A stretch of 55,511 nt of DNA, from NCBI GenBank assembly GCA_944377305.1, contig CALWEL010000001.1, positions 1 to 55,511 on the forward strand, in the 5' to 3' direction. A program made the translations under genes and the position numbers. Under the pieces are notes generated by a model that searched no databases, was not told where the DNA came from, and saw nothing but the letters and a program-made list of their open reading frames with translations. This DNA is from an uncultured Clostridia bacterium. Lineage in GTDB: Bacteria > Bacillota > Clostridia > Christensenellales > UBA1242. Shown here piece by piece: positions 7,259 to 14,981 of this stretch (positions are counted from its first letter, which is position 1; each line of letters opens with the position of its first letter).

Positions 7259-8242
7259 TTAGAAAATATTCGTAGGTTGGATTTTTTTATTATGAATTTG
7301 TTCTAAAAATTCTTTTAGAACGTCTTCTTCAATTTCTTTTATGGATTTGTCACTTAAGTAGGCTGCGGCTCCAATATGACCACCTCCTCCATATTTTTTT
7401 GCAATATAAGAGACATCAAAGCCTCGTTTTGCTCGCATACTTACATAGTATAAATCGTCTTTTGGCTGAACAAAACATACTAAGCAGCTGCCAGAGATGG
7501 TAGATAATTTATTAATAATTCCAGTATAATCTTCGAATTTGGCTTTGTATAGATTCGCTTGATCGCGAGTAATTTGAGTTAAAATAATTTTTCCATCTTC
7601 TAGTGTAATTGTGTTTTCAATTGCTAAAGCTAGAAGATGCATATTTCGTATGGTATTGTTGCCAAAAAAATTATTGTAAATAGCTGTTTGATCAATGTGA
7701 CTAAAACAAGCACTGGCGATTTTAAACGTTTCAGGAGTCATAGCGCCTACAGAAAAATTATTAGTATCCGTGATAATTCCAGCATACAGTTTACCATAAT
7801 CTTTTTTTGAAAATTGATAATTATAAGCTTTCAAAATTTTATATACTATTTCACAAGTAGAACTCACAATTTCTACTATATTGAAATCGCCATTTCGATT
7901 ATTGGTATTATGGTGATCTATGACGATCGTTTGTTTGGCATTTGTAAATAGCGTTTTGTATTTTCCGATTCTATCGAGATTCGGACTATCTAACATTATA
8001 GCGGTGTGATAGCGCGTGCATTGTTTATTTATTTTAACGGCTTCTATGATAGGTAAATAGTTGTCTGGCAATTCATTACATTCAGCGAAAATGTCGACTC
8101 GTTTGATTCCAAACTGCTTCATTATAAAGTTTCGCAATACTATCGTACTGCATAGAGCATCAGCATCTGGGTCAATATGTCCTATAAGACATACGGAATT
8201 GGATTGTGACAAATTGTCAAATATTTTCCTATATTTATTCAT
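7259..8242 (-). CDS. nrnA: DHH/DHHA1 phosphoesterase (NrnA-like nanoRNase / pAp phosphatase)
   Basis: A 327-residue protein, close to NrnA length (about 313). The DHH domain has HIDPDAD at 22-28, a metal-site aspartate in MLDSP at about 83-87, and IDHHN at 108-112. GIITDTNNF follows in the middle, and the C-terminal DHHA1 domain shows GGGGH at 285-289, the substrate-binding glycine loop. All metal-binding motifs are intact. It probably degrades short RNA oligomers and/or 3'-phosphoadenosine 5'-phosphate; cyclic-dinucleotide hydrolysis by a relative is a less likely alternative. It has no Shine-Dalgarno site, and an extended -10 (TGTTATAAT) lies 6 nt before the ATG. Confidence 0.88.
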   Translation of the reverse strand: MNKYRKIFDNLSQSNSVCLIGHIDPDADALCSTIVLRNFIMKQFGIKRVDIFAECNELPDNYLPIIEAVKINKQCTRYHTAIMLDSPNLDRIGKYKTLFTNAKQTIVIDHHNTNNRNGDFNIVEIVSSTCEIVYKILKAYNYQFSKKDYGKLYAGIITDTNNFSVGAMTPETFKIASACFSHIDQTAIYNNFFGNNTIRNMHLLALAIENTITLEDGKIILTQITRDQANLYKAKFEDYTGIINKLSTISGSCLVCFVQPKDDLYYVSMRAKRGFDVSYIAKKYGGGGHIGAAAYLSDKSIKEIEEDVLKEFLEQIHNKKIQPTNIF

Positions 8243-8257
8243 AATATTATTATAACA
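8243..8257 (-). promoter_or_regulatory. Extended -10 box at leaderless distance (nrnA)
   Basis: On the minus strand TGT-TATAAT ends 6 nt before the nrnA ATG. The predicted start point coincides with the A of ATG; there is no ribosome-binding site. Confidence 0.5.
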
Positions 8258-8324
8258 TATTCATCAAAATTTTCATTCTAATTTTTATGAATAATTTATA
8301 AAATAAGAAAACGAATAGCGAAAG

Positions 8325-8400
8325 TTATCCACATTATGTGGATAACTCTGTGGATAACTTGTGGAAATCGTGTGGAAAAGTCGAAAAATATTGTGGATAA
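8325..8400. other. DnaA-box cluster, candidate oriC
   Basis: Four exact 9-mers of TTATCCACA type: one on the + strand at 8325-8333, and three as TGTGGATAA at 8337-8345, 8349-8357 and 8392-8400. Two near matches, TGTGGAAAT at 8360-8368 and TGTGGAAAA at 8371-8379, lie between them. That is six boxes in 76 bp, mostly in one orientation. About 100 nt of nearly pure AT DNA follows, suited to unwinding. It lies 1.4 kb from parB and about 2.3 kb from the parS array, a typical origin neighbourhood. No dnaA or dnaN gene is adjacent. Confidence 0.72.
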
Positions 8401-8823
8401 GACAAAAAATGATATAATTTTATTTATATTATAAAATATAAATTATAGTTTAATGTATCAAAAATAATAATTAAACAAGATATGAAAATAAAAAGCTTTT
8501 ATGTATTTAATATTAACGATGCTTGTTTTTGTGTTGATGTTTGCTTTTATTCAAATTGTATCTTAAAGTGTTTTAAATTATATAGATATTACCATTGCTA
8601 TTGATCCGGATCTCGTAAAACGAGATGACAAGTTATGTCAATGAACAAAATAAAAGCATATTAACAAATATGTTATATTTTATAGTATATTGTGGAATTT
8701 TTTAGTCAAAATGAGGTTAGATTTAAGTTATAATTATCAATTATTTTTTTAAAAAAATCAGTTTTGTATAAAAAAATTTAAACTTTCATCTTCAATGCGG
8801 GTTCCGTTAGTCAAAAATTCTTT
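8401..8823. other. AT-rich flank of the DnaA-box cluster
   Basis: The first 100 nt are almost only A and T (possible unwinding element). Two small hairpins follow back to back: ATCTCGT-AAA-ACGAGAT (8610-8626) and GACA-AGTTA-TGTC (8627-8639). A 21-codon hydrophobic reading frame at 8501-8566 has no ribosome-binding site and is not called as a gene. Confidence 0.5.
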
Positions 8824-9786
8824 TTAATTTTTCATTAATAAATTTTTTTTATTTAAAGTTGTTAAAAGATTTAATTGCTTATTGAATAAGGTTTTCTCTC
8901 CAATTTGAAGCAACATTTCATTTAGTTTAGCCGATGAAGTTTGGAATCGTGCATTGATTTCCATAAAATATAAAACATTATTTGATAGAATAAAATCTAT
9001 TCCAAGTACCCCCTGATATCCAAGAGCGCGCAAAAATTCACCAATATTTTGAGCTTCTTTTATCACTAATTTCTCAGTAGAGGCTTCTAAATTAAATAAG
9101 GCCCCATCATAATTCATTTGATTTTTATCAGTGTTGATAATTTGCTGGGAAGGAGCAAAATGTTCTACTCGATCATTTTGTATAAAAAGATGAATATTGA
9201 TAGGAATTGAATTTTTTTGCAGTATTGAAATGCTATAGGTGGTAAATTGCTTTAATTTCTTTAATTGTTGATTATAATTGTTTTTCGTGAAGATAAAAGT
9301 GTTATGCCCAGCAAATCCAAATTTTTCTTGTAATACAAAATCACAATCTTCCATACTCCAACGATTGAGTAGATAATTTTTTATTTTTTTCCTCCCGCAG
9401 ACATAATCATAATGCAAGATATTTGTAATGGTTTTTAATCTTTCCCTAATTTTAAATTTATTGTTAATAAAATTGTAAGTTTGATATTTATTAGCACTTA
9501 AAATATGATATTTTCGTAAATTAAAATGTTTTAAATTGTGTTCATTATAGCGCATAAAATAAGCATTAGGATTCTTTTTGATTATTTTTTTCACACATTT
9601 TATAAAAAATCTATCAATTTTTTTTAAATCTGCAATATTATTATAATCTACAAATTTGTTGGGATAAACATCCTTAAAACAAATATTATTTTTTGTGTTA
9701 AAGTTTCTTTCTACAGTTATAGAACCATAGAAATTATTTTGAGTTTGTAATATATTATCATTTATGCCAATAAAGTATATGTCCAT
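8824..9786 (-). CDS. ATP-grasp domain protein of unknown substrate
   Basis: A 320-residue protein. The C-terminal two-thirds reads as an ATP-grasp ligase: a nucleotide-binding stretch VLQEKFGFAGHNTF at 151-164 (glycine loop), GIDFIL at 262-267, and MEINAR at 275-280, which carries the acidic and asparagine residues that bind Mg-ATP. The N-terminal 100 residues (MDIYFIGIND start) would be the pre-ATP-grasp fold. Members join a carboxylate to an amine or thiol through an acyl phosphate; the substrate here cannot be read. A strong AGGAGG precedes the start, and it stands alone with no biosynthetic neighbours. Composition is very rich in Asn/Lys/Ile. Confidence 0.78.
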   Translation of the reverse strand: MDIYFIGINDNILQTQNNFYGSITVERNFNTKNNICFKDVYPNKFVDYNNIADLKKIDRFFIKCVKKIIKKNPNAYFMRYNEHNLKHFNLRKYHILSANKYQTYNFINNKFKIRERLKTITNILHYDYVCGRKKIKNYLLNRWSMEDCDFVLQEKFGFAGHNTFIFTKNNYNQQLKKLKQFTTYSISILQKNSIPINIHLFIQNDRVEHFAPSQQIINTDKNQMNYDGALFNLEASTEKLVIKEAQNIGEFLRALGYQGVLGIDFILSNNVLYFMEINARFQTSSAKLNEMLLQIGEKTLFNKQLNLLTTLNKKNLLMKN

Positions 9787-10284
9787 ATTTTAAGCAACCT
9801 CCTAAATTTGTTCAGAGTTTTAGATATCCCTTATTTTCTTTTGCCGTATATTATTAAAAAACATTATATATAAATTATGATAAAAAGTAAAATGAATTAT
9901 AAAGTAATAAAATTTAATATATATTAAGTTGCTTTTAAATTATTCAAATTAATCAAATTTAGTGTTCAAAATAATTATAAAAATACAAAATAAAATATCT
10001 ATGCAATGAATAAACTGAGCATATAACATGTAGAAAAGTTATGAAAATTCGGAGATATATAGATTAAGAGAACGAGCAAGGTTTATAATGAATTAAGCCG
10101 ATATAAAATTCGTTCATCCAAAGATCAAAATGGTATTATAATATATAATTTTTATTAAATAGATTATATAATAATGCAAGATTAATTAACGTTATATAAG
10201 ATGATCATAGTTTGCTATATCAACAATAGTGATAATATATATTTGAAAAAGTTTTAATAGGGTAGATTTAATTCTTGTAGGTAA
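9787..10284. other. Intergenic, nothing recognised
   Basis: About 500 nt of very AT-rich DNA between two minus-strand genes. No ORF with a start and ribosome-binding site, no tRNA-like fold and no long repeat was seen. Confidence 0.5.
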
Positions 10285-10314
10285 ATAAAAACAGATCAAG
10301 AAGATCTGTTTTAT
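10285..10314 (-). terminator. Terminator of the lipoprotein gene
   Basis: AAAACAGATC / GATCTGTTTT hairpin with a T-rich tail on the minus strand. It overlaps the stop codon of the lipoprotein gene. Confidence 0.8.
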
Positions 10315-11363
10315 GGCTTTGGTGAATTGAATATTATACTATATTCAATATTATTAATCGACCAACTATCCGAAAAACTGGCGGAATAGTTAACTAAATA
10401 ATGATCGTTGGCCTGGTGATAAAAATAGATTTGGTCCTCAAATAGGAATAATCTCAAAATTGAGAAAGCTACTGAGTCATTGTTTTCTGCAATATGAGTA
10501 GTAATAAAATGATTATCACTTGTTTCTATAAATCCTTTTATATGTTTTACATTGTCAATTATATACAAGTAATTCAATGTGCAATCTATTTTGTTCTCTT
10601 CAAATACTCCTAGTTCGATGTCATCATAAGGATTTTTGCTTTCATCTGCAGAATCTTTATATTGAGCATAAGCATAACCTATGAACGTATCGCACTCTTT
10701 GATTTTGATAAGTTCATCTTTGTTATTATCAAAAAATTCGTCAAAAGATTCTTCACCATATATAAAATTTTCATTCGGATCTTTAGCTAAAAGAATTTTT
10801 TTGCCAGACTGTTCTAAAAGGAAAAAGCTAAAATCGTCTTTGTCCTCTACGTAGAATCTTAAATAACCTGTATTTACTTTTTGATTTTGAGTAATGTAAT
10901 AAGAATATCCGAGTCCACTTGAGTTAGACACATTGGCAAGATTCTTTGTATCCAAGAAACTCGCCACAGGGTATCCATAAAATGTAAATTCACAACCCTC
11001 AGCAAGATATGCAATTATCTCTATATCTTCAGTAACAACGATAGATCTTTCAAGCGAACGTGTGTTTGGGTCGTCTGAGTATTTATCCAAAATATAACCC
11101 GGATTTAACAATACACGAAAGTTTATTGTTTCGCCATAATTATATTTGGTTTTCAAATTTTCATTTATTATTTCGCCATAGTCTGAGTTGTTGACTTTGA
11201 TCTTCACTGTGTATGAACTTTGTTCTATAGAAGGTTCAGTTTGCGTTGAATTTTTTGAATCATTGCCAGTGCATCCTGTAAGTAATAATACAAATAAACA
11301 AAATAGTATACCAAAAAAAATAATTACTGAAATCCTCTTGAAATTTGATGATAAATTCTTCAT
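10311..11363 (-). CDS. Lipoprotein with InlB-B-like repeat domain
   Basis: A 350-residue protein. A type II signal peptide has a hydrophobic core at about 11-30 and lipobox LTGC with Cys31, so it is anchored on the outer face of the membrane. A Ser/Thr/Glu-rich linker follows. About 50-120 resembles the divergent InlB B-repeat beta domain (SYTVKIKVN, a GYILDKYSDD turn, VTEDIEIIAYL). The rest (120-350) is not recognised and looks beta-rich with many aromatic residues. The ATG at 11363 is chosen because AAGGAG lies 8 nt upstream; a GTG three codons earlier would overlap that site. It may take part in surface adhesion or wall binding. Confidence 0.72.
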   Translation of the reverse strand: MKNLSSNFKRISVIIFFGILFCLFVLLLTGCTGNDSKNSTQTEPSIEQSSYTVKIKVNNSDYGEIINENLKTKYNYGETINFRVLLNPGYILDKYSDDPNTRSLERSIVVTEDIEIIAYLAEGCEFTFYGYPVASFLDTKNLANVSNSSGLGYSYYITQNQKVNTGYLRFYVEDKDDFSFFLLEQSGKKILLAKDPNENFIYGEESFDEFFDNNKDELIKIKECDTFIGYAYAQYKDSADESKNPYDDIELGVFEENKIDCTLNYLYIIDNVKHIKGFIETSDNHFITTHIAENNDSVAFSILRLFLFEDQIYFYHQANDHYLVNYSASFSDSWSINNIEYSIIFNSPKP

Positions 11364-11579
11364 AATAGGCACTCCTTCCCGTATTATAACATACGATAAA
11401 AGAGATTGTCAATATATAATAGTAAGATTAATTTGATTTTCATTTTGCTTATTATTGGAAGGAAATTTGACAATTCTGTATTTTATGATAAATAATATTC
11501 AAAATATGGACTATGAATTCTAATGAAAAGTAATATTTTACTTTCTATAACCTTGGTCATAACTATAATTCAAATATAA

Positions 11580-11591
11580 TATAATTATTTT
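11580..11591 (+). promoter_or_regulatory. -10 box at leaderless distance (cwlD)
   Basis: TATAAT at 11580-11585 ends 6 nt before the ATG at 11592. A second overlapping TATAAT lies at 11575-11580 with TTGGTC 16 nt further upstream. There is no ribosome-binding site. Confidence 0.45.
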
Positions 11592-12305
11592 ATGAGAAGT
11601 CTTCAGATGCTTAAACGTTTTTTTAAAAATAACCGCTGTTTAATTGTCATCTTTTGTATAATGATAATACTTTCATCTTGTTTTTCTGGGATCGTTGCTT
11701 ATAGTGTTTCAAATTATAATGGTATCACCATTGTAATTGATCCAGGTCACGGAGGCAGAGATGGAGGTAGTGTCGGAGTAAATGGTACGATTGAAAAAGA
11801 GATAAACTTGAAATATGCTCAAGTATTGAAAGAAAGGCTCGTCCGTTCAGGGTATAGAGTGGAATTGACTAGAAAAACTGATGATGGTCTATACTCAGAA
11901 TTTGCTTCAAATAAAAAAATGAGCGATATGCGAGCTCGATTTAATATTATACAAAACACTAATCCAAATTTGGTTATAAGTATACATATGAATAGTTTTG
12001 GATCTCCTAGTGCAAAAGGTGCGCTCACATACTATCGAAATGGAGATGAAGCGAGCAAACGTTGCGCGGATTTGATACAAGCGAGTCTGAACACTTACTG
12101 TGATGCGCCAACTAGACAAGGAAAAGTTGGAGATTATTATATATTAAATTGTAGTTATTATACATCGATCTTGATAGAATGTGGATTTATTTCAAATCCA
12201 GAGGAGGAACGACTTTTGAATACCAAAGAATATTGTGAAAAATTTGTCGAGGCAGTTTATTCAGGGATATTACTATATTTCGGGAATTCAAATGATTATG
12301 TATAA
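11592..12305 (+). CDS. cwlD: N-acetylmuramoyl-L-alanine amidase, CwlD type
   Basis: A 237-residue protein, the same length as Bacillus CwlD. One N-terminal membrane segment or uncleaved signal (about 15-38) precedes a complete Amidase_3 domain: zinc ligands His53 in IDPGHGG, Glu68 in EKEINL and His132 in SIHMN, with catalytic Glu196 in ILIECGF. CwlD removes peptide side chains from spore cortex muramic acid so that muramic-delta-lactam can form, the mark recognised by germination lytic enzymes; it acts outside the membrane in the forespore-mother cell space. A vegetative amidase is the alternative, but length and single-domain form favour CwlD. It lacks a Shine-Dalgarno site. Confidence 0.88.
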   Translation: MRSLQMLKRFFKNNRCLIVIFCIMIILSSCFSGIVAYSVSNYNGITIVIDPGHGGRDGGSVGVNGTIEKEINLKYAQVLKERLVRSGYRVELTRKTDDGLYSEFASNKKMSDMRARFNIIQNTNPNLVISIHMNSFGSPSAKGALTYYRNGDEASKRCADLIQASLNTYCDAPTRQGKVGDYYILNCSYYTSILIECGFISNPEEERLLNTKEYCEKFVEAVYSGILLYFGNSNDYV

Positions 12306-12394
12306 TATAATGTTTTTTGTAAATATTTATCATTTTAGACATTGTTATTGATGAAATGGTTTAAATAAATAATAAAAGGATCCAACAGCAAATC

Positions 12395-12482
12395 AAAAAA
12401 TCACCTCAGAATTTATGGAAAACTATTAAAATGTTAAATCATATAATTATTCCACAAGGTAAATTCAGTAAGGTGATTTTTG
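12395..12482. terminator. Long imperfect hairpin between convergent genes
   Basis: Arms AAAAAATCACCT (12395-12406) and AGGTGATTTTT (12471-12481) enclose further pairing (GAATTTA with TAAATTC, TGGAA with TTCCA). It forms an 85-nt imperfect inverted repeat with A and T runs outside. It likely terminates both cwlD and the convergent surface-protein gene, and the length suggests a small inverted-repeat element rather than a plain terminator. Confidence 0.65.
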
Positions 12483-12500
12483 AAATATCTGTTCTTTGTA

Positions 12501-13946
12501 TCAATATTCAATCAATTCTTCATCGCGAATATATAAACTTCCAGTTGTAGTGCTGACTTCCAACGTGGCATTAAAGGAAGTGATAGTGCAATTCACATAT
12601 TCGGTTCTTTCCTTGTCCGTGTATCCGCCAGTTCCTGTGCCTGCAATTTGCATTAGATTGACGCTCACATCTCCAGAATCAGTCTTTGTATGCAATCTGT
12701 ATTCTGAATATCTATTGATGATCATAGAAATAGATCCCCTTTTTCCATCAATCACATTTTCGCCATATACGTCTTGCATCGAGATTTCCGCCCTGCCATT
12801 GTCTTGAATCGTTATATAAATATTTTCTACTCCTGTTGCACTTATTTTTCCATTATTAGTTGTCGCCATTAGCATACGGGAATTCGGATTATCGTTATAA
12901 CTTTCTGCCTCTTCGCTAAAGGTGATATCAACATCACCATAATCAGTATTAGTTTGCACGCGAAGGTACGCTGAAGTCACTTGAATGTTGCCATCTTCAG
13001 AGGTCAGAGAAATTGGACCTTTGCTTTCGGCGATTGTAATGTTGCCAGTATTTGTAAACAAGTCGGTCTCTGCTAGCACATTTGTAATTTCTATTCTACC
13101 AGATTTGGTCAATCTTATGGTCCCGCCATCTGTGAGATTGTTGATATAAACGTTTGTATCCGCAGCGGTAATATTCACTTGTGCTACGGTGTCAATCTGA
13201 ATTCGTCCGCCAGCTTCAGCTTGGTCTTCATCAAAATTATTGCAAGAATTTATGCGTATTACTGCATTTTTGTTCGACTCAACTATGACATCCCCAAGTG
13301 TAGTAGATAATGCTTCAAAGTATCCACTAGTGGCAGATAAATAGACATTATTGTTATTTATGACAGCATTTTTTCCGATTACAAAATCTGCCCGTCCAAT
13401 GCTAGCATCGATATAGCCCAAAAGTGTACCACGTGTAAAAGATAGATTTCCGCGATCTGTTTCATATATTAAATTATTTAATTGTAAATTTTCATTGTTG
13501 ATCGTAGTAAGAGAAGAATTGTTGTTCAAAATTATATTGAAAGCTTTGCTTGTAGGAATACGTAATTGAATGCGTGAATCGTTGATGACTGCGGCACCAT
13601 ACGGCTCATCAATGTCAAAAATCAATTCATCTCCCTCGATCTTTTCATCTATATTCACATCACTATTTCTATTCAATACAAAGCCTAACGAATTGGCATA
13701 CACTCTGAGTGAAATCTCCTCGCTAGAGGCAGGTAGAATGGACACGTCATACGCTCTAGAATTGACGCGGATGGTGGTTATATTAGTCGCATCATAAGCT
13801 TCTGAATTGAAATTATCAGAGTAGCTGATATAAGTAATGCCAAATAGGCTTGAACCAGGGACGAAGAATAAATACAAAATGCTTAGCGCACACAACCCTA
13901 TGAGAAGCAATATTACTATCAAAAAATATTTCCAAAAAACTTTCAT
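12501..13946 (-). CDS. Membrane-anchored DUF4097-like beta-helix protein
   Basis: A 481-residue protein with one N-terminal membrane helix (about 7-30) and a long extracytoplasmic region. From about 60 onward it shows the repeating short beta-strand pattern of the DUF4097/putative adhesin family, with motifs such as GNLSF, GRADFVIG, GDVIVES, GNITIAESKG, GDVDITFSE, GSISMII and GDVSVNL spaced 20-40 residues apart. Asn is very frequent at the turns. Such proteins probably form a right-handed beta-solenoid at the surface; function is not established. It lies convergent to cwlD. There is no Shine-Dalgarno site, and TAAAAT ends 6 nt before the ATG. Confidence 0.75.
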   Translation of the reverse strand: MKVFWKYFLIVILLLIGLCALSILYLFFVPGSSLFGITYISYSDNFNSEAYDATNITTIRVNSRAYDVSILPASSEEISLRVYANSLGFVLNRNSDVNIDEKIEGDELIFDIDEPYGAAVINDSRIQLRIPTSKAFNIILNNNSSLTTINNENLQLNNLIYETDRGNLSFTRGTLLGYIDASIGRADFVIGKNAVINNNNVYLSATSGYFEALSTTLGDVIVESNKNAVIRINSCNNFDEDQAEAGGRIQIDTVAQVNITAADTNVYINNLTDGGTIRLTKSGRIEITNVLAETDLFTNTGNITIAESKGPISLTSEDGNIQVTSAYLRVQTNTDYGDVDITFSEEAESYNDNPNSRMLMATTNNGKISATGVENIYITIQDNGRAEISMQDVYGENVIDGKRGSISMIINRYSEYRLHTKTDSGDVSVNLMQIAGTGTGGYTDKERTEYVNCTITSFNATLEVSTTTGSLYIRDEELIEY

Positions 13947-13958
13947 AATTATATTTTA
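13947..13958 (-). promoter_or_regulatory. -10 box at leaderless distance (DUF4097-like gene)
   Basis: Minus-strand TAAAAT (13958-13953), then ATAATT, then the ATG. The same 12-base arrangement TAAAATATAATT precedes the methyltransferase gene at 21942. Confidence 0.45.
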
Positions 13959-14220
13959 TAAAAAATAGAGCACTTTGTCAATAGAAAAATTTATACTTTC
14001 CATATACTAATAAGGATAGAAAAATCGAGATGAATATATGAATATGATGCCGAACTGCATACCTTTATTTTGATTTGTGTTTTCAGTTTTTTATGATTAG
14101 ATATTATAAGTATTTCATTACAAATAATTCTACTTAACGTTTGATTTTGGATTTTCACAAGATATTTATGATTGTTTGATTTAAATATCAATTAATGATA
14201 TAATGAACGAGGAGTTGATT

Positions 14221-14859
14221 ATGTTAATTGATATTGAAGGAACCGACGGATCAGGAAAGGCTGTGCAGACAAAAAAATTGTACGATTATCTAGTAGAGAA
14301 AGGATATAAATGCAAACTCATTAGTTTCCCTAACTACGATAGTCCCTCTAGCGAACCAGTCAAAATGTATTTAAGCGGAGAAATAAAGGACGATTTTGAT
14401 GGATACCAAAATAGTGTACTGTATGCTGTAGATAGATTAATTACAATGCATAATGATATTAATATTGAAGATTATGATTTTGTCCTATTTGACAGATACG
14501 TGCCGAGCAATATGATTCATCAGTCAACCAAGATGAACAATCAAGTAGATATAGATCGATTCATTGATTGGATTGTAGATTTTGAGTATAGCAAACTAAA
14601 ACTTCCAATCCCAGATAAAATTATTTTTTTAGACAATCCGCCAGAGTTTAGTATACCTTTGGCGAGATCGCGTATGGAACTTAAAAATAAAAAGCAAAAA
14701 GACATATTAGAATCGGATGATAATCATATCCGTTTGGCTTATGCGCGAGCTAAATATATAGCAAATAAATTTGATTGGATTCACATCAATTGCGTAGATA
14801 AAAAATTGAAGACAATCGAACAAATCCATAAAGAAATCTTGACTAAATTGGGTTTGTAA
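14221..14859 (+). CDS. tmk: Thymidylate kinase with variant P-loop
   Basis: A 212-residue TMP-kinase-like protein. The P-loop is at 7-14 (GTDGSGKA) and the DRY motif at 91-93, followed by SNMIHQ where the family has SxxAYQ; a basic lid (RSRMELKNKK) lies near 147-156. It would phosphorylate dTMP to dTDP. The residue after the P-loop lysine is Ala instead of Ser/Thr, which normally helps hold magnesium; related Firmicutes thymidylate kinases are known to tolerate this change. The start at 14221 is preferred because GAGGAG (14209-14214) precedes it; an in-frame ATG at 14203 overlaps a TATAAT (14199-14204). This may be one of two tmk genes in the genome. Confidence 0.85.
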   Translation: MLIDIEGTDGSGKAVQTKKLYDYLVEKGYKCKLISFPNYDSPSSEPVKMYLSGEIKDDFDGYQNSVLYAVDRLITMHNDINIEDYDFVLFDRYVPSNMIHQSTKMNNQVDIDRFIDWIVDFEYSKLKLPIPDKIIFLDNPPEFSIPLARSRMELKNKKQKDILESDDNHIRLAYARAKYIANKFDWIHINCVDKKLKTIEQIHKEILTKLGL

Positions 14860-14981
14860 TGCTATTATAGTTAGCGATTCATATTAAAATTTGAACAATC
14901 AGAAGTTGGCATTTTAGATTGAACAGTTTTATATTTAATTGTAAATGGCAGTTTTGACGAAGTGCAAAAAGAGGAGAATTT

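Noticed and set aside
8501..8566. 21-residue hydrophobic micro-ORF in the AT-rich flank of the DnaA boxes
   Set aside because: No ribosome-binding site or leaderless promoter, and hydrophobic codons are expected in AT-rich DNA.
14860..14981. Possible T-box or riboswitch before alaS
   Set aside because: No T-box sequence (AGGGTGGNACCGCG) or specifier stem could be found; the leader is only about 120 nt.
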